From Lachnoclostridium sp. UBA1241 (GTDB taxonomy: Bacteria > Bacillota > Clostridia > Lachnospirales > Lachnospiraceae), in contig DBWJ01000065.1 in the NCBI GenBank assembly GCA_002308955.1, forward strand, positions 35,144-71,063: 35,920 nucleotides of DNA. The letters are read 5' to 3'. This document shows positions 13,947 through 21,274 of the stretch, one piece after another. The position numbers and the translations under genes are program-made. The notes under the pieces are model-generated. The model had not been told where the DNA came from, did no database searches, and saw nothing but the letters and a program-made list of their open reading frames with translations. The stretch's first letter is position 1; every line of letters begins with the position of its first letter.

Positions 13947-14445
13947 CTTTCGGGGTACTCTGAAGATATTCGGTATATGCTTCAAACTCCTTCATGTTAA
14001 TCTGGAATACGCGGCTCGCAAGGAGTTCCCTCTGCGAATCGATCAAAGCCTGGCACTGTGAACGGTAAGTCTCGTACTGCTGCATCAGACGGAGCGTCTG
14101 GGTGTGCAGCTTTGCGAGTTCCTTCTCCGCATTGTTACGGATGTCCTGGGCGTCGGCAAGAGCCTGCTTCTCGATCGCCTTGGCATCCTTTAGAGCGGCT
14201 GCCTTCGTCTCGTCTGCGGACTTCTCTGCAAGCACCAGAGCCTTATGCAGGGATTTTTCAATCGTAATATAATATTGCACGCGGTCATTTAAGGAACTGA
14301 CCTTCTCGGTCAGCGCAAGATTCTGTCGATACAGAAATTCGTAGTCCTTATTAAGCTCCTCCATGAACTTATCAACCTGGCTTTTGTTATAACCACTTGC
14401 TGCGGATTTAAATTTCGTATTCTGAATCTCAACCGGTGTTAACAT
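13927..14445 (-). CDS. divIVA: DivIVA-family cell division/polarity protein
   Basis: Coiled-coil protein of 172 residues that collects at curved membrane such as division sites and poles. The N-terminal lipid-binding domain is intact (LTPVEIQNTKFKSAASGYNKSQVDKFMEEL, about 2-31). Two coiled-coil stretches follow, near 35-75 and 80-150, with heptad-like Ala/Leu/Glu spacing. AGGAGAGG precedes the ATG. It sits between sepF and lspA, the typical Bacillota division-cluster position. The ylmG and ylmH genes that often separate sepF from divIVA are absent here. Confidence 0.93.
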   Translation of the reverse strand: MLTPVEIQNTKFKSAASGYNKSQVDKFMEELNKDYEFLYRQNLALTEKVSSLNDRVQYYITIEKSLHKALVLAEKSADETKAAALKDAKAIEKQALADAQDIRNNAEKELAKLHTQTLRLMQQYETYRSQCQALIDSQRELLASRVFQINMKEFEAYTEYLQSTPKDEKENS

Positions 14446-14500
14446 GTTACGACCTCTCCTTTATGCTTTTTGTTTTTGAAGAGCCTGCACACAAATCTTA

Positions 14501-15304
14501 TCAGCGCTGCTTATGTAAAGTGGGAACGCCGAAACCGTCCTGACGCATCAATGCGTTGTAATCTCCGGTCACATCGATGTCGGCCGGGGAAATGATGAAT
14601 ACATAGCCGGAAATCTGATGGAAGTTTGCGCGAAGCGCGTAAACACAGCCGGATACGAAATCCATAAGCCGCTGCGCGCGTTCGTTATCAAAGCCCTCCA
14701 GATTAACGATGATCGGGTTGCCGTCAATCAGGTTATCGCAGATCTCCTGCGCGTCTTCAAAGCTGTGAGGCTTTAAAACCGTTAAGCCGACAGCGTCTCT
14801 CGTCATCCGGGGTGCGCTCTGCATAACCGGAACCTGCTGCTGCATAGGCATTGCCGTTCTCTGCTGCTGTACGGGTCTTGCAGTCTGCTGCTGCATGGGC
14901 TGCTGCTGACGGTACATAGCGGCTTCCTTTGCCTTATAACGATCGGCAAATGTGGTGGTTCCGCTCGAATAACCGCTTCTTCTCTCCTGAATGGAAACGG
15001 TATTGTTGTCATACAAAGGACGACGCATCGGAGCGGTCGGAACCGGCTCCTGTACATATGTCATATCGTCATCGGGATCGGGTTCCTCGTACTGCTGCTG
15101 TGCCTGCTGGTTGTTGTTCTTCTTACGGAACAAAGTCTCCTTTAAGGAAAACTTCGGTTCCGAGGCGCGTTCTGCTTTCTTCTCGGCCTTCTTACGCTCC
15201 CGTTCCTCTTCCGCGGCGATATAATCGTCGTAGTCGTCGTAATCATCGTAATCGCTGTCATCGGAAAGCTTTAAGGAATCCAAAACACTCTTAAAAAATC
15301 CCAT
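14501..15304 (-). CDS. sepF: Cell division protein SepF, long-linker form
   Basis: SepF anchors FtsZ to the membrane and shapes the septum. The N-terminal amphipathic helix (MGFFKSVLDSLKL) and the C-terminal SepF core (about 170-262, TVLKPHSFEDAQEICDNL, then VNLEGFDNERAQRLMDFVSGCVYAL) are clear. At 267 residues it is well above the roughly 150 of Bacillus SepF. The extra length is an acidic DY-repeat near 18-28 and a Gln/Met/Pro-rich linker (about 65-165) of low complexity. It is preceded by yggS and followed by divIVA, with about 60 bases on each side. Confidence 0.93.
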   Translation of the reverse strand: MGFFKSVLDSLKLSDDSDYDDYDDYDDYIAAEEERERKKAEKKAERASEPKFSLKETLFRKKNNNQQAQQQYEEPDPDDDMTYVQEPVPTAPMRRPLYDNNTVSIQERRSGYSSGTTTFADRYKAKEAAMYRQQQPMQQQTARPVQQQRTAMPMQQQVPVMQSAPRMTRDAVGLTVLKPHSFEDAQEICDNLIDGNPIIVNLEGFDNERAQRLMDFVSGCVYALRANFHQISGYVFIISPADIDVTGDYNALMRQDGFGVPTLHKQR

Positions 15305-15366
15305 TCTCTCTGTCCCCTTTTGAAGTCATTTTGTATATTCATCCGGCATAAAGCCGTAGCGTCAAA

Positions 15367-16062
15367 TCAGATGTTATAATTTCGTTCCCCGAACAGGTAT
15401 GTACCGACGCGGATGTATGTGGCGCCCTCTTCCACTGCCACGCCGTAGTCTCCGCTCATGCCCATGGAGAGTATATCAACATGAATATTATCAATGTTTT
15501 GCGCATTAATGTCAACCATTAATTGGGCCAATCTGCGAAAATACGGGCGGTTTGTTTCGGGGTCCTCCGTATACGGTGCAACCGTCATAAAACCGCGTAA
15601 CCGGATGTTCTTAAGACCGGAAATTGCGCGGACGGTTTCCTCTGCCGAATCCACCGTGATTCCGAACTTGGATTCCTCCTCCGCAACGTTGATCTCAAGA
15701 AGAATATCCTGCACCTTATCGATCTTCGCAGCCTGCTTATTAATCTCCTCCGCAAGGGATACGGAATCAACGGAATGGATCATTTCGGCTACGGCCACGG
15801 CCTTCTTGACCTTGTTCGACTGCAGGTGCCCGATCAGATGCCATTGAATCGGCTTATCCTTAAGAATTTCGTGCTTCTCGCACATCTCCTGCACCTTGTT
15901 CTCTCCGAACACCGTCTGTCCCGCGGCAAGTGCCTCTTCGATCATGCTGACCGGTTTGGTTTTGCTGACGGCAATCAGTGTGACTTCGGAGGGATTCCTG
16001 CCTGCCTTTTCACAGTGCAGGCGGATCTGTTCGCGGACCTCGGCAATTCGCTGTCCGATCAT
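15367..16062 (-). CDS. PLP homeostasis protein YggS/YlmE
   Basis: Single-domain, alanine-racemase-like fold protein of 231 residues that binds pyridoxal phosphate and buffers it, without known enzymatic activity. The PLP lysine is Lys34 in AVSKTKP. Other family blocks are FGENKVQE, WHLIGHLQSNK and, near the C-terminus, LSMGMSGDY and VRVGT-like YIRVGTYLFG. GAGGTGA sets the ATG at 16062. It lies in the division cluster directly before sepF, a conserved linkage of unclear meaning. Confidence 0.94.
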   Translation of the reverse strand: MIGQRIAEVREQIRLHCEKAGRNPSEVTLIAVSKTKPVSMIEEALAAGQTVFGENKVQEMCEKHEILKDKPIQWHLIGHLQSNKVKKAVAVAEMIHSVDSVSLAEEINKQAAKIDKVQDILLEINVAEEESKFGITVDSAEETVRAISGLKNIRLRGFMTVAPYTEDPETNRPYFRRLAQLMVDINAQNIDNIHVDILSMGMSGDYGVAVEEGATYIRVGTYLFGERNYNI

Positions 16063-16075
16063 ATAATCACCTCGT

Positions 16076-17470
16076 TTAATATATGGTTTGCGATTCCGTT
16101 ATTGTGGAAGCGTCTTTCGCGATATGGTCATGCTCTGCGATGCTGAAGGGCATTCCGGCCTGCACGACACAGAATTCCTTGCCGTCCTGAATCAGTTCGA
16201 CTCTTCTGAACTGGGCAAAGCCTTTGTTGACGCAGTAGACGCCCGTGAGCTTACCGACCAGGGAAATCTGGAAGGTCTCCTGCGTCTTCTCGTTATAGAT
16301 GAATGTACCGTATGTAATGGCATTCATATCGATATAGTTGTAATTCTCATCCTCATAGTAAATCTCGGTAGCAAGGAAATCGTAATACTTCTTCTTGGTT
16401 TCCTCGTCATGCCGGAGAATGCAGATACCGGTCTTCGAACTGTTCTGGTCGCCGCCCTTTGTGAAATAATCCTTCGGGATCATATAGAATTCCTTCTCTA
16501 TAAGAGCGGATTTCGGAATTTTAAGGCCGGTCTTGTTATCCATGTCAAGCGCTATCGTCAGAAAACGGCGGTTCAGGTAACGGACCATATACTGACGGAG
16601 CGTGATTCTCGCAAAATACCCGTCTCCCGAACGGAAGAATATTACGGGAGATGTCAGCCGCAGGTTGTCCTCTTCGATCGTGTACGTAAGGGAAGTCTGG
16701 CTTGAGAGCTTTTCATACTGCTCTTCGGTAAGGTTCAGAACGAGATCCCATGTTTCATCCGAAAGAAGCTTATAGATAACGCTGCCCTGCTCCTTCAGGT
16801 TTGCGTCGAAAAGGTTTGTAGTCTTATATCCGGACTTCGAAAACGTGTCGGTCGTAACCTGGTCTACCGTCAGTCCGTCAAGCGAATCCGAAAAGTAAGA
16901 CACCACCCCGGGGGATTCCGCCCTGTGGACGGTCAGCGAGCCCTGATAGGACTGATCCACAAGAATCTGATTCAGGTGCTCCAGAAGATACATATCGGAG
17001 ATGCTGTGAACCGTCGTGGTCAGTTCATCCTTCAGGGAATAAACGAGACTGAAGTCCGATTTGTCGTAACTCTGGTTAAAGTTCGCGATACAGTTCTTAA
17101 CAGTCTCGATGTCTTCATCCGAAAGCGAATAGGAATTCTCGTTGCCGGAGATCATATTATAAATCTGACGGCTTTCGTCGATGGAATAAATCGTCTCGCC
17201 CTTCGCGACACGCGTTCCGCTACGCATATAATAGTTTACGTAACCGGCAATACCGGTCTTTACCGGAGTTTCGTTACGGATGATCACGGCTTCCGCCTTC
17301 GTATTGCTTGCCATCGGAAGCAGCTGCACCTCGTAAATCGAAAGGTGCGAACGGCGGAAATAGAGAAAGATATTGATGAGAATGTAGACCGTGAAAAGGA
17401 CAAAGATGATCAAGCCGATATTATACTTCGAAACCGCAGTGCTGCGCTTCGGTACGCGTTTGTCAGCCAT
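16076..17470 (-). CDS. HlyD-like membrane-anchored adaptor protein
   Basis: Protein of 464 residues with a basic N-terminus, one membrane segment at about 20-40, and an extracytoplasmic part. A biotinyl-lipoyl-like half motif (ETPVKTGIAGYVNYYMRSGTRVAKGETIYSI) is near 75-105, a helical stretch near 115-185, and beta-rich domains follow, as in HlyD-type adaptors. The ATG at 17470 is chosen for GGAGG at 17478-17482; an ATG 24 bases upstream is also in frame. No transporter partner is encoded nearby. The gene heads the yggS-sepF-divIVA-lspA cluster, which points to envelope or division work rather than efflux. That role is inference. Confidence 0.75.
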   Translation of the reverse strand: MADKRVPKRSTAVSKYNIGLIIFVLFTVYILINIFLYFRRSHLSIYEVQLLPMASNTKAEAVIIRNETPVKTGIAGYVNYYMRSGTRVAKGETIYSIDESRQIYNMISGNENSYSLSDEDIETVKNCIANFNQSYDKSDFSLVYSLKDELTTTVHSISDMYLLEHLNQILVDQSYQGSLTVHRAESPGVVSYFSDSLDGLTVDQVTTDTFSKSGYKTTNLFDANLKEQGSVIYKLLSDETWDLVLNLTEEQYEKLSSQTSLTYTIEEDNLRLTSPVIFFRSGDGYFARITLRQYMVRYLNRRFLTIALDMDNKTGLKIPKSALIEKEFYMIPKDYFTKGGDQNSSKTGICILRHDEETKKKYYDFLATEIYYEDENYNYIDMNAITYGTFIYNEKTQETFQISLVGKLTGVYCVNKGFAQFRRVELIQDGKEFCVVQAGMPFSIAEHDHIAKDASTITESQTIY

Positions 17471-17575
17471 CGCTTTGCCCTCCTTTCCCATCATACGGAA
17501 TTATTATACTATACTTGTCGAAAAAAAGAAAGTATTTGCGCCTTCTAAGACCTAAAATTCTCACATTTTTCACAT

Positions 17576-17615
17576 AAAAAAGATGCCACCGTAACAGAAA
17601 CCCGTACAGTGGCAT
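17576..17615 (-). terminator. Terminator of the small P-loop gene
   Basis: On the minus strand ATGCCACTGTA and TACGGTGGCAT form an 11-base stem with one wobble and an 11-base loop, followed by C and six T residues (17576-17581). It begins about 30 bases after the stop codon at 17646. Confidence 0.85.
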
Positions 17616-17645
17616 TGAATCTTCAAATCAAAGCGTCAAATGTGA

Positions 17646-18065
17646 TTACAGAGCTACGATAACCTTCTGCTTTACAGCCTCGGAAAGTGTATCAGCGTTC
17701 GCGGAAAGGCTGATGATGATGTCTACCTTGAACTTCGACGAAACCATATCCAGTTTTTCAATGACGCGCTCGATGTCGTCCGCATTCATGCATGCGATCT
17801 TCAGGAAGCTGTCGAGATAAATCTTCTCCAGATCGTGATCCTGCGAAATGATACCGCAGATAAAACCTACAAACTCGGAAGCACACTCAACACAGTAATC
17901 GTTCACGTTGATAAGACGGATCTTGTTGTTGAGCTCGTACATATGCTTATTGCTCTTGTCCAGATAAACGATGGTACCCTTCGACGTTACGATGTCTGCA
18001 TTTACCTTGTCGAGCAGAATCTTTGTCTTTCCTTTTCCTTTTTCCCCGGCGATAATCTGTACCAT
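17646..18065 (-). CDS. Small P-loop protein of unknown function
   Basis: A 139-residue protein with Walker A GEKGKGKT at 7-14 and a possible Walker B at IYLDSF (about 81-86). It continues as an alternating alpha/beta pattern to the end and has no membrane segment. It is too short for a full AAA or PilT ATPase, although such proteins are sometimes labelled PilT-like. AAGGAGG lies eight bases before the ATG. It has its own near-consensus promoter and a strong terminator, so it is a single-gene unit set between the elongation and division operons. I do not recognise a described function; a nucleotide-dependent switch tied to the envelope is one guess from position only. Confidence 0.8.
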   Translation of the reverse strand: MVQIIAGEKGKGKTKILLDKVNADIVTSKGTIVYLDKSNKHMYELNNKIRLINVNDYCVECASEFVGFICGIISQDHDLEKIYLDSFLKIACMNADDIERVIEKLDMVSSKFKVDIIISLSANADTLSEAVKQKVIVAL

Positions 18066-18126
18066 TGGCTTGTCCTCCTTAAAAGTGGTTCCGATACGGC
18101 AATTTCAGTCGTCTTCGGATGGTTTT

Positions 18127-18155
18127 ATTATAATATAGGATCGGTAAAATAACAA
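18127..18155 (-). promoter_or_regulatory. Promoter of the small P-loop gene
   Basis: On the minus strand TTGTTA (18150-18155) and TATAAT (18127-18132) have a 17-base spacer. The transcript would start about 55 bases before the start codon. Confidence 0.8.
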
Positions 18156-18156
18156 C

Positions 18157-18176
18157 TGCATTTCACGAAAAATGCA
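18157..18176 (-). terminator. Weak stem-loop after the DD-carboxypeptidase gene
   Basis: TGCATTT (18157-18163) and AAATGCA (18170-18176) form a seven-base stem with a six-base loop, 14 bases after the stop at 18191. The T-content downstream on the minus strand (TTGTTATTTT) is modest and coincides with the -35 element of the next gene. It may be a partial end of the elongation operon. Confidence 0.4.
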
Positions 18177-18190
18177 CATTTTCCGTCCGA

Positions 18191-19198
18191 TTATTCGGTA
18201 AGGCAATAAGTTGTCATCAAATCATTCAGTTTCCCGTATAATTTTGCTTCTGTCTCCGCCCGGAACACTCCGATGATGTATTCTGTGCCATAGGAATTCT
18301 TGATGTGAAGAATCATACAATAGCCGGCGGAATTGGTCGTTCCGGTCTTTCCTCCGAGAATCGCGATGCTGTTCGGATAATCGTAATGATGCTTTGCGTC
18401 ATTGAGCTTAAAGCAGTTGGTGGTCTTAACCGTACGGGAACGCTGCGCGCCGGAAGCGTCGGTATAGTTGTAACGCTTCTCGGTTAAGCTGATCATCTCC
18501 CTGAATTCTTTAAACTTCATGCATTCCTGGTAGACGATATACATATCATAAGGCGTTGTCTTATGCTTTTCGTCGTGCAGTCCGCTCGCGTTTTTGAAGG
18601 TTGTCGTCTGGCCGCCGAGTTTCTTCATTTCGTTATTCATCATTTCAACGAAGGACTCTTCGTTACCGGCAACGTATACGGCAAGGGCAAGCGCCGCGTT
18701 GTTCGCACTGGCGACAAGCATGCAGAGAAGCAGGTCGTGTATGGTCATTACGTCGCCTTCGTTCAGCTCTACAACAGAGCCTCGTGCCATTTCCGCGATC
18801 TCTTTCGAAATGGTTACCATTTCATCGGTCTTGCAGCGGTTTAACACGACAAGTGCCGTCATAAGCTTCGTAATGCTTGCCGGGAAGAAAAGCTTATCCA
18901 TCTTATAGCCGAATACAAGTTCGTTCTTTGTACGGTTAATGACGAAAACGCTTCCGTTCCGGTCCGGCTTCTCTTCATCGAAGACATAGTCGGTAGACAG
19001 CATGTCCGGCGTGAAATTGCAGATGTAAAACTGCGAAAGAAGCGGCGCATAGGATGCCTGAACAAGGGCACCGACGTCATTGTGAACGACGCTGTCCGCA
19101 GCATCATAATCGCCTAACAGATTCTTCTCTTTCTTTCCGCAGCCGGTTACTCCGACAAGCAGAGTCACAACAAGCAGCACACAAAGAATTCGTTTCAT
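18191..19198 (-). CDS. D-alanyl-D-alanine carboxypeptidase, S11 family lipoprotein
   Basis: Penicillin-binding protein of the DacA/DacF type that trims the terminal D-Ala of peptidoglycan stem peptides. With the ATG at 19198 it has 335 residues and begins with a lipoprotein signal (MKRILCVLLVVTLLVGVTGC), the lipid-modified residue being Cys20. The active-site motifs are Ser108-x-x-Lys111 (PASITKLM), Ser164-Ala-Asn166 and Lys284-Thr-Gly286 (GGKTGTT). An upstream in-frame start at 19258 would overlap rodA and hide the signal peptide. AAAGG precedes 19198 by eight bases. The protein ends soon after the catalytic domain and lacks the C-terminal amphipathic anchor of DacA, consistent with lipid anchoring instead. 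Confidence 0.92.
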   Translation of the reverse strand: MKRILCVLLVVTLLVGVTGCGKKEKNLLGDYDAADSVVHNDVGALVQASYAPLLSQFYICNFTPDMLSTDYVFDEEKPDRNGSVFVINRTKNELVFGYKMDKLFFPASITKLMTALVVLNRCKTDEMVTISKEIAEMARGSVVELNEGDVMTIHDLLLCMLVASANNAALALAVYVAGNEESFVEMMNNEMKKLGGQTTTFKNASGLHDEKHKTTPYDMYIVYQECMKFKEFREMISLTEKRYNYTDASGAQRSRTVKTTNCFKLNDAKHHYDYPNSIAILGGKTGTTNSAGYCMILHIKNSYGTEYIIGVFRAETEAKLYGKLNDLMTTYCLTE

Positions 19199-19254
19199 TG
19201 GTTCAGCCTTTCTGCAATATTTTTGGATTACAGTCAATCCCTGACAGTTCATCT

Positions 19255-20475
19255 TCAAACCAGTTTATCCCCTAACAGTTCCTTTAAATCCATATCATAG
19301 CGTTCTTTTTCAAGAAGCGTGCTCTTGTTCTGCAGTCCGACATTCAGCAAAACGCCCATGGTCATCATACTGATCAGAAGCGAACTGAGACCGGAGCTAA
19401 CGAAAGGAAGCGGAATTCCGGTATCCGGAAGCAGGGAAACAACAACGCCGATGTTAACGATTGTCTGCAGACAAAGCATTACGGAAATGCCGGAGGCAAT
19501 CAGATAACCGAGCCGGTCCTTCGCATTCATCGCAACGCGGAATCCGATAAATGTGAGGAGCATAAACAGAAATATCGTAATCAGGCATCCGAAGAAACCG
19601 AACTCTTCCGCTATCGCGCAGAAGATAAAGTCGGATTCCACGACGGGGACGTAGTTGGTCATGCGGTGCGAAGTGTCGCCGATTACCATCTTACCGAACA
19701 TGCCGCCGGATTCGATGGCCGCAGCCGCCTGGTTCTGCTGATACATTTCGTCCGGATAGTCTTCCGGGTGCAGAATTGAAAGAATACGCGGAGCCTGGTA
19801 TTTGTTCAGAATCTTCTGGAACGGCTGCTGAATGTACCAAAACAGAAATGACGAAATCGGAACCGCGGCGATAACTGTCGGAATGACAACCTTATAGGAC
19901 ACTCCTCCGATGAAAAGCATAAAGGCAAATGTGGCAACAAGCACAATACTCGTGCTGAGGTCGGGCTGGTCGAAAATCAGATAAATCGGAATCATTCCGA
20001 GAACAAACACGAGCATAAAGCCCCAGAAACGGTGAAAACGGTCTCCGAGCTTCACAAGAAGCGTCGCCACGAATATGATAACAACCAGCTTGGATATTTC
20101 CGAGGGCATAAATTCAAAGCCGCGTCCCGGTTGACCGTGTCCGCCGATCTTGATCCATCTTCTTGCCTCGAAATGGGACCAACCGTAGATGAAGGGGATG
20201 GTCGGGTACGAAATATACTTACACAGTAACATCATTCCGATGTTACCGATGTATATGAGTATATAAAACTTCGCAAAGATATGGTAATCAATCAGGGAAA
20301 CGACGAACATGACAAAAAAGCCGAACAGAAGTCCGTACAGCTGACGTTCAAACTGGTTTTCGTCACTGTCCTGCAGTTTCTGAATCAGAACAAGACTGAT
20401 CGTTCCGAGAATGATTACAATCGAAACAAGCGAAAACTTATAATTGTTCACATGATATCTGAGCTTACGAAACAT
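19255..20475 (-). CDS. rodA: SEDS peptidoglycan polymerase RodA
   Basis: Polytopic membrane protein of 406 residues with about ten membrane segments. It polymerises lipid II during side-wall growth together with a class B PBP. The conserved DQPDLSTSIV segment contains the essential SEDS aspartate. The PSEISKL block and the C-terminal LPFVSSGLSSLL block (usually LPFxSYGGSS) are also visible; here SSGLSS replaces the common SYGGSS. RodA rather than FtsW is chosen from the setting beside mreBCD and pbp2. Confidence 0.9.
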   Translation of the reverse strand: MFRKLRYHVNNYKFSLVSIVIILGTISLVLIQKLQDSDENQFERQLYGLLFGFFVMFVVSLIDYHIFAKFYILIYIGNIGMMLLCKYISYPTIPFIYGWSHFEARRWIKIGGHGQPGRGFEFMPSEISKLVVIIFVATLLVKLGDRFHRFWGFMLVFVLGMIPIYLIFDQPDLSTSIVLVATFAFMLFIGGVSYKVVIPTVIAAVPISSFLFWYIQQPFQKILNKYQAPRILSILHPEDYPDEMYQQNQAAAAIESGGMFGKMVIGDTSHRMTNYVPVVESDFIFCAIAEEFGFFGCLITIFLFMLLTFIGFRVAMNAKDRLGYLIASGISVMLCLQTIVNIGVVVSLLPDTGIPLPFVSSGLSSLLISMMTMGVLLNVGLQNKSTLLEKERYDMDLKELLGDKLV

Positions 20476-20492
20476 GTGTCTTCCTTCCGTCT

Positions 20493-21212
20493 TTAATCAA
20501 TCAGTTCGTATAATTCCTCGTCCGCAGCGAAGGTATCCTCCACAACCGGACGGATTTTGACATCTTCATCCACGATTTCCGCGATCTTGCTGCAGAATTC
20601 AAGCTGGCTCTTCTTAAGGAGCTTCGCTTCCTTCTTCTTCTCTTTCTCCGTAAGTACCGGAGCATGGTATTCATAATGCCCGATCATCAGCTTTTCGGGT
20701 TTCATCTGCGCGGCATAAACAAAGGCTTCCCGGTTCGAATTGGTACCGGCGATGGCGGTTCCGAGAAGAGCTCCGATAACAATAATGTTTCCGCCGCTTA
20801 CAATCTCCGCTCCCGTTTCCACGTTGCCGAGAATGATAATGGAATTCTCGGTTTCCAGACGGCGTCCGGAGCGTACAATCCCCTGATAAAACTGCGCGGT
20901 CTTCGTCGAAAGGCTTCCGATCACCTGATCCATCGTCTGGCGAAGAATCGTTTCGTTGGTCTCGTTGCCGTCAATAACACAGATAATCTCGAGGTCGGAA
21001 TTCTCGGAGATAACCCTGAGAATCTCCTTCTGCTCGTCGGTATCCAGCTCTCTTCCCTCAAATTTCATGGACATACGGGCGCTGCCGAGGAATTTGGCGG
21101 AACTCTTAATACGTTTCTCAAGACTCTCAAGAATCTCTACAAAGGACGCATCCGGAGAAAGTACAAGGGAAATTCCGTCCTTATAGCCTTTGATTATGAC
21201 ATTATTATCCAT
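20493..21212 (-). CDS. minC: Septum site-determining protein MinC
   Basis: FtsZ antagonist of 239 residues. The N-terminal domain (about 1-98) is followed by the C-terminal beta-helix (about 105-180; RSGRRLETENSIIILG, GAEIVSGGNIIVIG, then GTAIAGTNSNREAFVYAAQMKPEKLMIG). About 50 residues of charged tail come after it. The MinD-contact motif RSGQ of described MinC proteins reads RSGR here, and the usual LRG in the next strand reads LLG. minD and minE, often between minC and rodA in Clostridia, are absent from this operon. Start at 21212 with GAGG. They may lie elsewhere. Confidence 0.9.
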   Translation of the reverse strand: MDNNVIIKGYKDGISLVLSPDASFVEILESLEKRIKSSAKFLGSARMSMKFEGRELDTDEQKEILRVISENSDLEIICVIDGNETNETILRQTMDQVIGSLSTKTAQFYQGIVRSGRRLETENSIIILGNVETGAEIVSGGNIIVIGALLGTAIAGTNSNREAFVYAAQMKPEKLMIGHYEYHAPVLTEKEKKKEAKLLKKSQLEFCSKIAEIVDEDVKIRPVVEDTFAADEELYELID

Positions 21213-21274
21213 CGAAAACCTCTTGTTTATTTAATCAATGTAATCTGTCACAATAACGATTTGTATCAGCCGAA

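Noticed and set aside
14803..15100. Tandem repeat or CRISPR-like pattern in the CTG/CAG-rich stretch
   Set aside because: These are the glutamine codons of the SepF linker, with irregular spacing and no repeat-spacer structure.
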